A stretch of DNA of 33,353 nt. Source: an uncultured Frankineae bacterium. Lineage in GTDB: Bacteria; Actinomycetota; Actinomycetes; Mycobacteriales; SCTD01. The first letter of the stretch is position 1. The number at the start of each line of letters is the position of its first letter. Positions 8,027 through 18,861 of the stretch are shown one piece after another. The stretch is from positions 1 through 33,353 of the forward strand of contig CADCUB010000095.1 of NCBI GenBank assembly GCA_902805775.1, read 5' to 3'. Position numbers and translations under genes: made by a program. Below the pieces are notes generated by a model that worked only from the letters and a program-made list of their open reading frames with translations, was not told where the DNA came from and did not search any database.

Positions 8027-9673
8027 TCAGGCGGTGACGAGCGCGCTCTTCGGGCTCCACCGCACGTTGCCGAGCGGATCGGTGATCTTCACCTGGTAGA
8101 AGTGCCTGGACCCAGGAGGCAGGCCGCTGTCGACGACGCTGATCCTCGGCAGCTTCCAGAAGCTCGACTGCACGGTCCGCGTGGCGATGAAGGTCGTGCC
8201 GTCGCGGCGCACCTGGTAGGTCAGCGTGGCGTTGTCGAGGTCCCAGGCCGCGCCGAAGTCGACCCGGATCTTGCCTCCGCCGAGGGGGGTCGCCGTCGTG
8301 GCGGGCACCGGCTTGGCCGGGACGACGGTGTAGGTGGGACCGCGCTTGTCCGGCGCGTAGGCCCTGATCGCCATGCGTACCAGCCCCTGCTGAGGGGTGC
8401 CGTTGACGGTGGGGAACTCCCCGCCCATGGCGATGTAGGACCCGTTGCCCGTGACCGACCAGCCCGCCTGCTTCTGCCCGGTGAAGGTCCCGGCCGCCAT
8501 CTGGGGGAACCAGTGCAGGACGGTCGACGCCGGCAGTCCGGCGTAGTTCCAGCCGTACTCGTCGGGACCGGCGTTCTTCCTGGTCGGGGCGACGGTCTGT
8601 GCCAGCGCCCGCTGGTACCTCACCCGCGGTGTGGTGTCGGGGAAGCTGCCGATCCAGCGACAGGAGTAGGCGTGACCCACGCTGTAGAGGACCGGTCCGA
8701 CAGGAAGCACGTCGTAGGTGTCGCCGTGGCAGTTGTTGACCACCGTCAGAGCACCGGTCAGCGGGTTGGCGGCGAAGGTGCCCTCGAAGTTGTTCTCCGT
8801 CGGCATGCCGAACTGGAAGGCTGAGCCGTAGATCTGCCGCCCGTCGGTCCGCAGGCTCGTGATCCCCGCGTAGGGGCCGCTGACGTGGATGACCTTGTTG
8901 GCGGCCCACGGCAGGACCGCACCCGTGGCGGCGCTCAACGACCCCATGCCGCGCGCGGCCTGGCCGTTCAGCGTCGTGAACGTGCCACCGACGATGACCC
9001 GGCTGCGGTCCGGTGCCAGCACCATGCTCCGCGGCTGGCCGTTCCCGGTCCTCGGCGCCCACGGGAGCAGCACGCCGTCGGTCCTCACCGCCGCCAGCGC
9101 CGTCCGCGCCCGGCCGTTGACGGACCCGAAGCTGCCGCCGAGGTAGAGGGTCGTCGGGGAGGCGGCCAGCGCCCGCACGGCGCCGCTCGTCGACACCCGG
9201 AAGGACCGGTCGAGCGCCCCTGTCGCCGTGCTGAAGGCCGCCACGTGCCCCATCGCGACCCCGTCGACCGTGGTGAAGTCACCACCGAGGTAGACGCGTG
9301 AGCCGTCGGGCGACCTCGTGATCACGCGCCCCTGGCCGTTGAGGGCGTGGGCGAAGCCGGCGACCCGGTTGCCGGTCCTGATGTCGTAGGCGAACAGGTG
9401 CGCAGCGGCGATCTCGCCGGCGCCGCCCAGGGCGACGCCCGGCGGCCGCGCGCGGGTGAAGTTGCCGGTGGCGTAGACGGTGTTGCCGACGAGCACCTGG
9501 CTCCAGACGACGCCGTTGACCTGCCAGGTCGGCAGGACGTCGGCGCTGACGGTCGCCGGCGTGCCCGCCGGCGGAGCCGTGTCGGCCGAGGCTGCGCCCG
9601 GCAGCACCAGTCCGGCCAGGACCAGTGCGGCGGCAGCCACCGCGGCGCGCCGCCGCGGGCCCGCGGCCCTCAC
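8027..9673 (-). CDS. secreted beta-propeller protein with C-terminal Fn3-like domain
   Basis: A 548-residue exported protein. The Sec signal peptide spans residues 1 to about 30 (RRR, hydrophobic core, then ASA cleavage before DTAPPAG). The body has repeated blades of about 45-55 residues with the core VYLGGDFTTVDG, LYLGGSFGSVNG, VIVGGTFTTLNG and IAMGGEFPTVNG, which resemble delta-60-type repeats. Four Cys residues may be oxidised. The last ~90 residues read like a fibronectin type III domain (DNATLTYQVRRDGTTF, PGSRHFYQVKITD). Known relatives are cell-surface or secreted proteins of unknown ligand. The GTG start overlaps the stop of the upstream lipoprotein (GTGA), so the pair is translationally coupled. 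It converges on ppiB with 31 bp between stops. Confidence 0.8.
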   Translation of the reverse strand: MRAAGPRRRAAVAAAALVLAGLVLPGAASADTAPPAGTPATVSADVLPTWQVNGVVWSQVLVGNTVYATGNFTRARPPGVALGGAGEIAAAHLFAYDIRTGNRVAGFAHALNGQGRVITRSPDGSRVYLGGDFTTVDGVAMGHVAAFSTATGALDRSFRVSTSGAVRALAASPTTLYLGGSFGSVNGRARTALAAVRTDGVLLPWAPRTGNGQPRSMVLAPDRSRVIVGGTFTTLNGQAARGMGSLSAATGAVLPWAANKVIHVSGPYAGITSLRTDGRQIYGSAFQFGMPTENNFEGTFAANPLTGALTVVNNCHGDTYDVLPVGPVLYSVGHAYSCRWIGSFPDTTPRVRYQRALAQTVAPTRKNAGPDEYGWNYAGLPASTVLHWFPQMAAGTFTGQKQAGWSVTGNGSYIAMGGEFPTVNGTPQQGLVRMAIRAYAPDKRGPTYTVVPAKPVPATTATPLGGGKIRVDFGAAWDLDNATLTYQVRRDGTTFIATRTVQSSFWKLPRISVVDSGLPPGSRHFYQVKITDPLGNVRWSPKSALVTA

Positions 9674-10311
9674 TGCAGCGCTCCGGTGAAGGCGGCGGCG
9701 CTGTGGGCAGCGTCGACGTCGACGTGCATCTCGACGGACCTGGCCTGACCGGGCGGTACCGCGAAGACGTAGGTGGCGCGGGTGCTGCCCCCTGGCGGCA
9801 CGGTGCCCGCGAAGTCCGCTGCGGCGGGGTGGTCGTAGACGGGCGAGGCGGTCCTGGGACGGGTGCCGTAGGTCGTGGTCACCACCACCTGGGACAGGTC
9901 GAGCGGCTGGGTCGAGCCGTTGGTCAGCGTCAGCGCCAGCACGCTCAGCGGACGGCCCGGGAAGCCCCCCGGTCCCGCCGAGCGCTCGACGTCGCGGCTC
10001 ACGCTGTCGACCCGGATGGCGACGCCGTCGGGGTAGCGGACCGGCGCGGCAGCGGAGAAGCGCCCGGCGCCCGCGCGCAGGCTCCGGGTCGTCGACGAAC
10101 CGGGCCGTTCGACGGGCTGGTAGGTGGCCGGGGCGGGGGGGTCGACGGCCGTGCCGGGCTGCTGCTGCGGAGCAGCGGCGGCGACGAGCTCGTCGGAGGA
10201 CGAGGCGGGGCTGCTCGTCGGTGCTGAGGCGGCGCCGCAGCCGGCGGTGAGCGCGAGGAGCACGCCGATGCCGAGGCTGCGAGCGACCCGCCGGTTGCGG
10301 AGGACCTTCAT
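9670..10311 (-). CDS. lipoprotein, DUF4352-like
   Basis: A 213-residue predicted lipoprotein. The signal is MKVLRNRRVARSLGIGVLL followed by the lipobox LTAGC, so the mature N-terminal Cys would be lipidated and held on the outer face of the membrane. A Ser/Ala/Pro linker follows (about 28-80). The C-terminal ~120 residues form a predicted beta-sandwich with GVAIRVDSV, LSVLALTLTNGSTQPLDLS and PPGGSTRATYVFAVPP, reminiscent of DUF4352/telokin-like extracellular domains. Start ATG at 10311 is chosen over a longer open frame because of AAGGGG just upstream and because it alone gives a clean signal peptide. It is coupled to the propeller gene by a 4-nt overlap, suggesting the two products act together at the cell surface. 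No function is assigned. Confidence 0.75.
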   Translation of the reverse strand: MKVLRNRRVARSLGIGVLLALTAGCGAASAPTSSPASSSDELVAAAAPQQQPGTAVDPPAPATYQPVERPGSSTTRSLRAGAGRFSAAAPVRYPDGVAIRVDSVSRDVERSAGPGGFPGRPLSVLALTLTNGSTQPLDLSQVVVTTTYGTRPRTASPVYDHPAAADFAGTVPPGGSTRATYVFAVPPGQARSVEMHVDVDAAHSAAAFTGALQ

Positions 10312-10427
10312 GGTGCCCCTTCGGGAGGGCTCAGTGCGGCGGTGCACCCGCTGCTCGAGTGCCGTTCGCAGGACGATGGCACGGCCCACCGACGCAAGGG
10401 GACGTCCGCAGCTGGTGTGCCTGGCGA

Positions 10428-10454
10428 GGTTGCCCCTGGCGCAGGGGCGCAACC
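10428..10454. repeat. bulged palindrome between relA and lipoprotein gene
   Basis: GGTTGC (10428-10433) pairs with GCAACC (10449-10454). The stem continues as CCCTG against CAGGG around a GCG loop, with a GC bulge on one side. It lies in the 300-bp gap 10312-10611, about 117 bp upstream of the lipoprotein start and 158 bp past the relA stop. It could be a second relA terminator or an operator for the lipoprotein-propeller pair. No gene is seen in this gap. Confidence 0.5.
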
Positions 10455-10559
10455 GCCACCACAGGGTGACTGCTCCCGAAGCGTTGCGCCAGCCCGGTCG
10501 CCCGACGCTCCTGTGACGGCGGTGTGGCGGAGCAGCGACCGGGGCCGGTCCTGCGTCCC

Positions 10560-10601
10560 GCGCCGGGGTCGGCCCGGTCGCAGGGGCGGTACGACCGGCG
10601 C
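10560..10601 (-). terminator. hairpin downstream of relA
   Basis: Arms GCGCC and GGTCG on one side (within 10560-10571) pair with CGACC and GGCGC (10592-10601), with two unpaired G residues. It begins 10 nt past the relA stop in the direction of relA transcription. A small additional palindrome GACCGG-GG-CCGGTC lies at 10537-10550. Together they look like a GC-rich termination region without a U-tract. Confidence 0.4.
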
Positions 10602-10611
10602 AGCGCGACGA

Positions 10612-13065
<2,454 letters not shown>

Positions 13066-13098
13066 GGGCGGCTCCCTGCAGCGATGAGGCGGACCTCC

Positions 13099-13104
13099 AG
13101 TGTA
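13099..13104 (-). promoter_or_regulatory. -10 box for relA
   Basis: Reads TACACT on the reverse strand, about 34 nt before the relA GTG. It sits in the 82-bp gap between apt and relA. It suggests relA can be transcribed independently of the ruv-yajC-apt operon. No clear -35 is seen. Confidence 0.35.
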
Positions 13105-13147
13105 GGGACGCGGGGGCCGCTACGGACAGCCGCAGCCGCAGGGCGGT

Positions 13148-13684
13148 CTAGTACGTGAGCAGGGCGTGCAGCGGCACCCCGGGGTGCTGGTCCTCGAGGT
13201 GGGCGCGGCCGCCCAGGGAGGCCAGCTCCAGCAGGACGGCGAAGCCCACCAGCTCGGCCCCGGCATCGGCCACCAGCCGGCCGGCCGCGGCAGCCGTGCC
13301 ACCGGTGGCCAGCACGTCGTCGACGACCAGGACCCGCTCGCCGCCGGCCAGGGCCTGGCGGTGCACCTGCAGCACGTTGGAGCCGTACTCCAGGTCGTAG
13401 GACGTCTCGTGCGTCGGACCGGGCAGCTTGCCGGGCTTGCGGACGGGCACGACGCCGGCCCCCAGGTGGTAGGCGGCCGGTGCGGCGAACAGGAAGCCAC
13501 GCGCCTCGATGCCGACGACCTTGGTGGCGCCCGCATCGGCGCAGGCGGCCACCACCGCGTCGACCGCGGCCGCGAAGGCGTCGGGGTCGCCGAGCAGGGG
13601 CGAGATGTCCTTGAAGACGACCCCCGGGATCGGGAAGTCGGGCACGTCGACGATGCGCGACCTCAGCAGCTCCTCGACGCTCAC
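13148..13684 (-). CDS. apt: adenine phosphoribosyltransferase
   Basis: A 178-residue purine-salvage enzyme that makes AMP from adenine and PRPP. The PRPP-binding signature VLVVDDVLATGGT spans about 118-130, and the N-terminal region PDFPIPGVVFKDISPLLGDP and ARGFLFAAPAAYHLGAG are typical of Apt. Start GTG at 13684 overlaps the TGA of yajC (GTGA), so it is directly coupled to yajC. In most actinomycetes secD and secF lie between yajC and apt; here they do not. The order apt-relA is the usual one. Confidence 0.95.
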   Translation of the reverse strand: MSVEELLRSRIVDVPDFPIPGVVFKDISPLLGDPDAFAAAVDAVVAACADAGATKVVGIEARGFLFAAPAAYHLGAGVVPVRKPGKLPGPTHETSYDLEYGSNVLQVHRQALAGGERVLVVDDVLATGGTAAAAGRLVADAGAELVGFAVLLELASLGGRAHLEDQHPGVPLHALLTY

Positions 13685-13980
13685 CCGGCGGGATCCTCGG
13701 GGGCCGGCCCGGGCGCGTCGAGGATGCGGACGACAGCCCCGTCGGCGAAGCGCACCAGCACGCCCGGCGCGATCTCCAGCACCACCTCACCTGCCTCGAC
13801 GCTCCTCACGATGGCGTGGATGCCGGCGGTCGTGATGACCCGGCTGCCGGGCGCCAGCGAGGCGCGCACCTCCGCCAGCGCGCGGGCGCGGGCGCGCTGC
13901 GGGCGGATGGCGAGGACGTACAGCCCGAAGACCAGCAGGGCGAAGAACAGCAGCTGCTGCAGCGCTTGTCCGCTGCCCAT
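13681..13980 (-). CDS. yajC: preprotein translocase accessory subunit YajC
   Basis: A 99-residue small membrane protein. One TM helix at about residues 10-26 (LLFFALLVFGLYVLAIRPQ) is followed by the conserved RPQRARARALAEVRASL region and a small beta domain (GSRVITTAGIHAIVRSVE). YajC associates with SecDF and SecYEG. ATG at 13980 is preferred over GTG at 13986 because GGAGG lies 5 nt before the ATG. The stop overlaps the apt start. Its normal partners secD and secF are missing from this locus, so either they are encoded elsewhere or YajC acts without them. Confidence 0.92.
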   Translation of the reverse strand: MGSGQALQQLLFFALLVFGLYVLAIRPQRARARALAEVRASLAPGSRVITTAGIHAIVRSVEAGEVVLEIAPGVLVRFADGAVVRILDAPGPAPEDPAG

Positions 13981-14031
13981 GCCCACCTCCGCACGTCGAA
14001 GAGCGGCCAGCCTAGTGAGCGGGCCCTGCCG

Positions 14032-15132
14032 TCAGCCCGCGTCGCCGAGCTCGAACGGGAGCGCGTCGCCGTCGGCCGCCCGTGCCGGCGGCGGGCGCAG
14101 CCCGAGATGGGCCCAGGCCGCGGGGGTCGCCACCCGGCCGCGTGGGGTGCGGATCACCAGTCCGGAGCGCACGAGGAAGGGCTCGGCGACCTCCTCGACG
14201 GTTTCCCGCTCCTCGCTGACGGCCACCGCCAGCGTCGACAGGCCGACCGGGCCGCCGCCGAAGCGGCGCACGAGCGCCCCGAGCACCTCGCGGTCGAGCC
14301 GGTCGAGCCCGAGCTCGTCGACGTCGTAGACCTCGAGCGCGGCGCAGGCGATCGCTCGGTCGACCACGCCGTCGGCGCGCACCTCGGCGTAGTCGCGGAC
14401 CCGGCGCAGCAGGCGGTTCGCGATGCGGGGGGTGCCGCGGGAGCGGCCGGCGATCTCCTGAGCGCCGTCGGCCCGCAGGTCGACCTCCAGCAGCCCGGCG
14501 CTGCGGACGAGCACCCGCTCCAGCTCGTCGACCGAGTAGGGCTCCATGTGCGCGGTGAAGCCGAAGCGGTCGCGCAACGGCCCGGTCAGCAGTCCCGAGC
14601 GGGTGGTGGCGCCCACCAGCGTGAACGGCGCCACCTCGAGCGGGATCGCCGTCGACCCTGGGCCCTTGCCGACCACGACGTCGACCCGGAAGTCCTCCAT
14701 CGCGACGTAGAGCAGCTCCTCGGCCGGCCGGGCGATGCGGTGGATCTCGTCGATGAACAGCACCTCGCCCTCGGCCAGGCTGCTGACGAGCGCCGCCAGG
14801 TCACCGGCGCGCTCGAGCGCGGGACCGCTCGTGACGCGGATGCCGGCTCCCAGCTCAGCGGCGATGATCATCGCCAGGGACGTCTTGCCGAGGCCTGGGG
14901 CACCGGACAGCAGCACGTGGTCCGGCGGGCGGCCACGACGGCGGGCGCTCTCGAGCACCAGCCCCACCTGCTCGCGGACCCGTGACTGCCCGACGAACTC
15001 GTCCAGCCGCCGCGGCCGCAGCGCCGCCTCGACGACCCGCTCCTGGTCACCGGCGCCCGGCTGCACGAGGGCCTGCTCGCCCCGGGCCGCGAGCTCGGCC
15101 AGCTCGCGGGCGACGAGCTCGTCCTCGCTCAC
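14032..15132 (-). CDS. ruvB: Holliday junction branch migration ATPase RuvB
   Basis: A 366-residue AAA+ motor that forms hexameric rings on Holliday junctions and drives branch migration with RuvA. Walker A GAPGLGKT is at 77-84 and Walker B LFIDEIHR with D128-E129; sensor 1 is in [12 protein letters not shown], and the arginine-finger/sensor region in [10 protein letters not shown]. The C-terminal winged-helix domain ends in [17 protein letters not shown]. Start GTG at 15132 lies 10 nt after the ruvA stop. It is the third gene of ruvC-ruvA-ruvB and is followed by yajC after 51 bp. Confidence 0.97.
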   Translation of the reverse strand: MSEDELVARELAELAARGEQALVQPGAGDQERVVEAALRPRRLDEFVGQSRVREQVGLVLESARRRGRPPDHVLLSGAPGLGKTSLAMIIAAELGAGIRVTSGPALERAGDLAALVSSLAEGEVLFIDEIHRIARPAEELLYVAMEDFRVDVVVGKGPGSTAIPLEVAPFTLVGATTRSGLLTGPLRDRFGFTAHMEPYSVDELERVLVRSAGLLEVDLRADGAQEIAGRSRGTPRIANRLLRRVRDYAEVRADGVVDRAIACAALEVYDVDELGLDRLDREVLGALVRRFGGGPVGLSTLAVAVSEERETVEEVAEPFLVRSGLVIRTPRGRVATPAAWAHLGLRPPPARAADGDALPFELGDAG

Positions 15133-15142
15133 GGGGTGCCGC

Positions 15143-15745
15143 TCACCGGCTGCGCCCCAGCTCGGCCAGCGCCGCCCGCAGGAGGGTCGGCACGTCCTCG
15201 CTCGTCGCGTCCGGGTGCCGGACGGCCAGGCCGTCGACGACCTGCTCGGACTGCCCGGCGGTCCAGCCGAGGCCGACGAGCGCGGAGGCGAGCGTGTCGC
15301 GCCAGCCGGGGGTCTGCGGCACCCCGGCCGTCGGGGCGGCCGTGGGCAGACCGGCCCTGTCCTTGAGCTCGAGGACCATGCGCTGCGCCCCCTTGCGGCC
15401 GATGCCCGGCACGAGGCACAGGGCGGCGAGGTCCTCGGTGGCCAGTGCGCGCCGCACGGCGTCGGGCGTGTGCACCGTGAGCACCGCCTGGGCCAGGCGG
15501 GGCCCGACTCCGGAGGCGGTCTGGAGCAGCTCGAACATCACGCGCTCGTCGTCGTCGCCGAAGCCGTAGAGCGTCAGGCTGTCCTCACGCACGACCAGCG
15601 AGGTGGCCAGCGCCGCCGGCTCCCCCACGCGCAGGCGGGCGCGGGTGCCGGCGGTGGTGTGCAGGGCGAGGCCCACGCCGCCCACCCGCACGACCACGCC
15701 GTCGGCGGTCAGGGCCGCGACCGTCCCCTCGACGCTGGCGATCAC
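15143..15745 (-). CDS. ruvA: Holliday junction branch migration subunit RuvA
   Basis: A 200-residue DNA-binding subunit. It has an N-terminal OB fold ([21 protein letters not shown]-like start, encoded with GTG), helix-hairpin-helix motifs around [17 protein letters not shown] and [19 protein letters not shown], and a C-terminal domain III ([20 protein letters not shown]) that contacts RuvB. The GTG start at 15745 overlaps the ruvC stop by 4 nt (GTGA). RuvA tetramers hold the junction in a square-planar form for RuvB. Confidence 0.96.
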   Translation of the reverse strand: MIASVEGTVAALTADGVVVRVGGVGLALHTTAGTRARLRVGEPAALATSLVVREDSLTLYGFGDDDERVMFELLQTASGVGPRLAQAVLTVHTPDAVRRALATEDLAALCLVPGIGRKGAQRMVLELKDRAGLPTAAPTAGVPQTPGWRDTLASALVGLGWTAGQSEQVVDGLAVRHPDATSEDVPTLLRAALAELGRSR

Positions 15746-16269
15746 CGGCGTGCCCCGGCGCCGGGCACGGCCGCGACCGCCGCTGCCAGCCGGGCCTGGG
15801 CGGGTGCCCGCCACAGGTGGCAGATGGCCAGCGCCAGGGCGTCGGCCGCGTCGGCCGGTCGCGGCGGCCCGGGCAGGCGCAGCAGGCGCGCCACCATCGT
15901 GGCGACCTGGTCCTTGTCGGCCCGGCCGCTGCCCGTCACCGCCGCCTTGACCTCCGACGGCGTGTGCAGCACGACGGGCAGCCCGCGGCGGGCGGCGCAG
16001 GTGATCGCGACCGCGCCGGCCTGAGCCGTGCCCATGACGGTCCGGACGTTGGCCTGGGAGAACACCCGCTCGACGGCCACGGCGTCCGGCGCCAGCCGGT
16101 CGAGCCAGGCGTCGACGGCCACCTCGAGGGCGACCAGCCGAGGACCCAGCTCGTCGGTGGCGGGAGTGCGGACCACGCCGACGTCGACCAGGCTCACCCG
16201 CCCGGGCACGCCCTCGACGACCCCGAGGCCGCACCGGGTCAGGCCGGGGTCCACGCCCAGCACCCGCAC
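15742..16269 (-). CDS. ruvC: Holliday junction resolvase RuvC
   Basis: A 175-residue RNase H-fold endonuclease that cleaves Holliday junctions. Acidic catalytic residues are visible: D7 in [12 protein letters not shown]67 in AVAVERVF, and D140 and D143 in DAADALALA. The start GTG at 16269 has SD GGAGG a few bases upstream (in GGAGGTGCGGC); a longer in-frame extension to 16296 lacks support. First gene of the ruvCAB set, separated from yebC by a gap that contains a large hairpin. Confidence 0.96.
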   Translation of the reverse strand: MRVLGVDPGLTRCGLGVVEGVPGRVSLVDVGVVRTPATDELGPRLVALEVAVDAWLDRLAPDAVAVERVFSQANVRTVMGTAQAGAVAITCAARRGLPVVLHTPSEVKAAVTGSGRADKDQVATMVARLLRLPGPPRPADAADALALAICHLWRAPAQARLAAAVAAVPGAGARR

Positions 16270-16359
16270 CGCCGCACCTCCGTGGACACCGAACACCAGT
16301 TCGGGCGGAGCGTACGGCCCGCCTGCGACCAGCGGCGGGAGGCGCGCCCACGCCCTCGC

Positions 16360-16429
16360 CGATCATGGAGCTGTGGCACGCGCGAGGGCGGCCGCTGAGC
16401 GTGGCCGGCGTGCCGGACCTCCATGATCG
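16360..16429. repeat. 70-nt compound hairpin with CGATCATGGAG arms
   Basis: Three nested stems are present. The outer stem is CGATCATGGAG (16360-16370) against CTCCATGATCG (16419-16429), 11 bp and perfect. The middle stem is GGCACGC (16375-16381) against GCGTGCC (16408-16414), separated by a 4x4 internal loop. The inner stem is CGGCC (16389-16393) against GGCCG (16403-16407) with a 9-nt loop and a 7-nt bulge. It starts 15 nt past the yebC stop, so it may end the pdxST-yebC transcript or be a mobile or REP-like palindrome. The core CGATCATGG recurs in the hairpin at 18777-18816. Confidence 0.75.
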
Positions 16430-16443
16430 CGCTGGAGGGAGGG

Positions 16444-17192
<749 letters not shown>

Positions 17193-17196
<4 letters not shown>

Positions 17197-17804
17197 GAGG
17201 AGGCCCCCTTCACCATGTCGACGAACAGCCCGTGCACGCGGTCGTCTCCCGTCAGCTCCGGGTGGAACGAGGTGGCGAGGACGCGGCCCTGGCGGACGGC
17301 GACGACCCTACCTGCGGCGCGTCCACCGGAGTCGGGCACGCGCGCGAGCACCTCGGCCCGCTCGCCCGTGGTCTCCACCCACGGCGCGCGGATGAAGACG
17401 GCGTGCACGTCCCCCACCCCGGCGAAGGGCAGGTCGGTCTCGAAGCTGTCGACCTGCCGGCCGAAGGCGTTGCGCCGTACGACGACGTCGAGCCCGCCGA
17501 CGCCCTGCTGGTCGGGGCGGCCGTCGAGGACCTCGTCGGCGAGCAGCACCATCCCCGCGCACGAGCCGTACACCGGCAGGCCCTCGGCCACGTGCGTGCG
17601 CAGCGGCTCGAGCAGCTCGAAGACCTCGAGCAGGCGGCTGATGGTCGTCGACTCGCCGCCGGGCAGGACGAGCCCGTCGACGTCGTCGAGGTCGGCCGCC
17701 CGCCGTACGGCCGAGGCCCGCGCCCCCACTGCAGTCAGAGAGCGGACGTGCTCGCGGACGTCGCCCTGCAGGGCGAGCACGCCGATCCGGACGGGGCCTA
17801 CCAA
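17193..17804 (-). CDS. pdxT: pyridoxal 5'-phosphate synthase glutaminase subunit
   Basis: A 203-residue class I glutamine amidotransferase that supplies ammonia to PdxS for pyridoxal 5'-phosphate synthesis. The nucleophile C82 is in [11 protein letters not shown], and the His-Glu pair H181/E183 is in TSFHPEL. The conserved start region is [14 protein letters not shown], which requires initiation upstream of it. The only start codon available there is TTG at 17804, which overlaps the pdxS stop by 7 nt and has no clear SD, so it probably depends on translation of pdxS. It overlaps yebC by 4 nt. Confidence 0.95.
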
Positions 17805-18709
17805 CCCCGGGTGGCGAGCAGCTCGCCGGCGCCGAGGGAGTCGGCGGAGATGCCGACCATGGCCTCGCCGAGGCCGCGGCTGACCTTGGCGATGCGCTCG
17901 GCGTCCTGGAAGTAGGCCGTCGCCTCGACGCAGGCGCGCGCACGCCGTGCCGGGTCGCCGCTCTTGAAGATGCCGCTGCCGATGAAGACGCCGTCGGCGC
18001 CGAGCTGCATCATCATGGCCGCGTCGGCGGGGGTGGCGACACCGCCGGCTGTGAACAGCACGACGGGCAGGCGACCCAGCGATGCCGTCTCGCGCACCAG
18101 GTCGACCGGGGCGCTCATCAGCTTGGCGGCCTCGAACAGCTCGGTCTCGTCCATCACGGTCAGCCGCTTGATCTCGCCGAGGATCGTGCGGATGTGGGTG
18201 GTGGCCTGGCTGACGTCGCCGGTGCCGGCCTCGCCCTTGCTGCGGATCATGGCCGCGCCCTCGGCGATGCGACGCAGCGCCTCGCCGAGGTTGGTCGCGC
18301 CGCAGACGAACGGCACGGTGAACGCACGCTTGTCGATGTGGTGGGCGTAGTCGGCGGGGGTCAGCACCTCGGACTCGTCGACGTAGTCCACGCCGATCGC
18401 CTGCAGCACCTGGGCCTCGACGAAGTGGCCGATGCGCGCCTTGGCCATCACCGGGATGGAGACGGCGGCCTGGATGCCGTCGATCATGTCGGGGTCGCTC
18501 ATGCGGGCGACGCCGCCGTCGCGACGGATGTCGGCGGGCACCCGCTCGAGGGCCATGACCGCGACGGCGCCGGCGTCCTCCGCGATCTTCGCCTGCTCGG
18601 CGTCGACCACGTCCATGATCACTCCGCCCTTGAGCATCTCCGCCATCCCGCGCTTGACGCGGTCGGTGCCCAGGCTGGGGGCGGGAGCGGGCGAGCTGTC
18701 TGCGGACAT
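17798..18709 (-). CDS. pdxS: pyridoxal 5'-phosphate synthase lyase subunit
   Basis: A 303-residue (beta/alpha)8 barrel that builds pyridoxal 5'-phosphate from ribose 5-phosphate, glyceraldehyde 3-phosphate and ammonia. Key residues seen are D33 (VIMDVVD), K90 in [15 protein letters not shown] and K158 in [11 protein letters not shown], which correspond to the two catalytic lysines of the family (K81 and K149 in Bacillus). PdxS forms dodecamers decorated by PdxT. ATG at 18709 has GAGGA 8 nt upstream. It heads the pdxS-pdxT-yebC operon and follows a TAGACT -10 candidate. Confidence 0.97.
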   Translation of the reverse strand: MSADSSPAPAPSLGTDRVKRGMAEMLKGGVIMDVVDAEQAKIAEDAGAVAVMALERVPADIRRDGGVARMSDPDMIDGIQAAVSIPVMAKARIGHFVEAQVLQAIGVDYVDESEVLTPADYAHHIDKRAFTVPFVCGATNLGEALRRIAEGAAMIRSKGEAGTGDVSQATTHIRTILGEIKRLTVMDETELFEAAKLMSAPVDLVRETASLGRLPVVLFTAGGVATPADAAMMMQLGADGVFIGSGIFKSGDPARRARACVEATAYFQDAERIAKVSRGLGEAMVGISADSLGAGELLATRGW

Positions 18710-18745
18710 GGTGGGGTTCCTCGGATCGGTCGGACGGTGATCACG

Positions 18746-18751
18746 AGTCTA
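18746..18751 (-). promoter_or_regulatory. -10 box for pdxS operon
   Basis: Reads TAGACT on the reverse strand, giving a predicted start near 18739 and a leader of about 30 nt before the pdxS ATG. It lies just downstream of the hairpin at 18777-18816, which separates it from the preceding gene. Confidence 0.45.
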
Positions 18752-18776
18752 GGCGCTGTGGGGGCTTCCGGGAGCG

Positions 18777-18816
18777 GTGGCGATCATGGGGGCGCGGCGG
18801 GGGACGTGATCGCCAC
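18777..18816. repeat. hairpin with GTGGCGATCA arms
   Basis: GTGGCGATCA (18777-18786) and TGATCGCCAC (18807-18816) form a perfect 10-bp inverted repeat with a 20-nt G-rich loop. It lies in the 152-bp gap between the LemA-like gene and pdxS, 45 nt past the LemA-like stop and 26 nt upstream of the pdxS -10. It may end the pgsA-patA-pimA-LemA transcript. It shares CGATCATGG with the hairpin at 16360-16429. Confidence 0.65.
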
Positions 18817-18861
18817 GTCCAGGGGCTCGTGCGGCGAGCCGGCCCGCCCCGGCCTCACCCC

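Noticed and set aside
10312-10452. N-terminal extension of the lipoprotein
   Set aside because: It would bury the signal peptide and lipobox; the ATG at 10311 has an SD and gives a proper lipoprotein signal.
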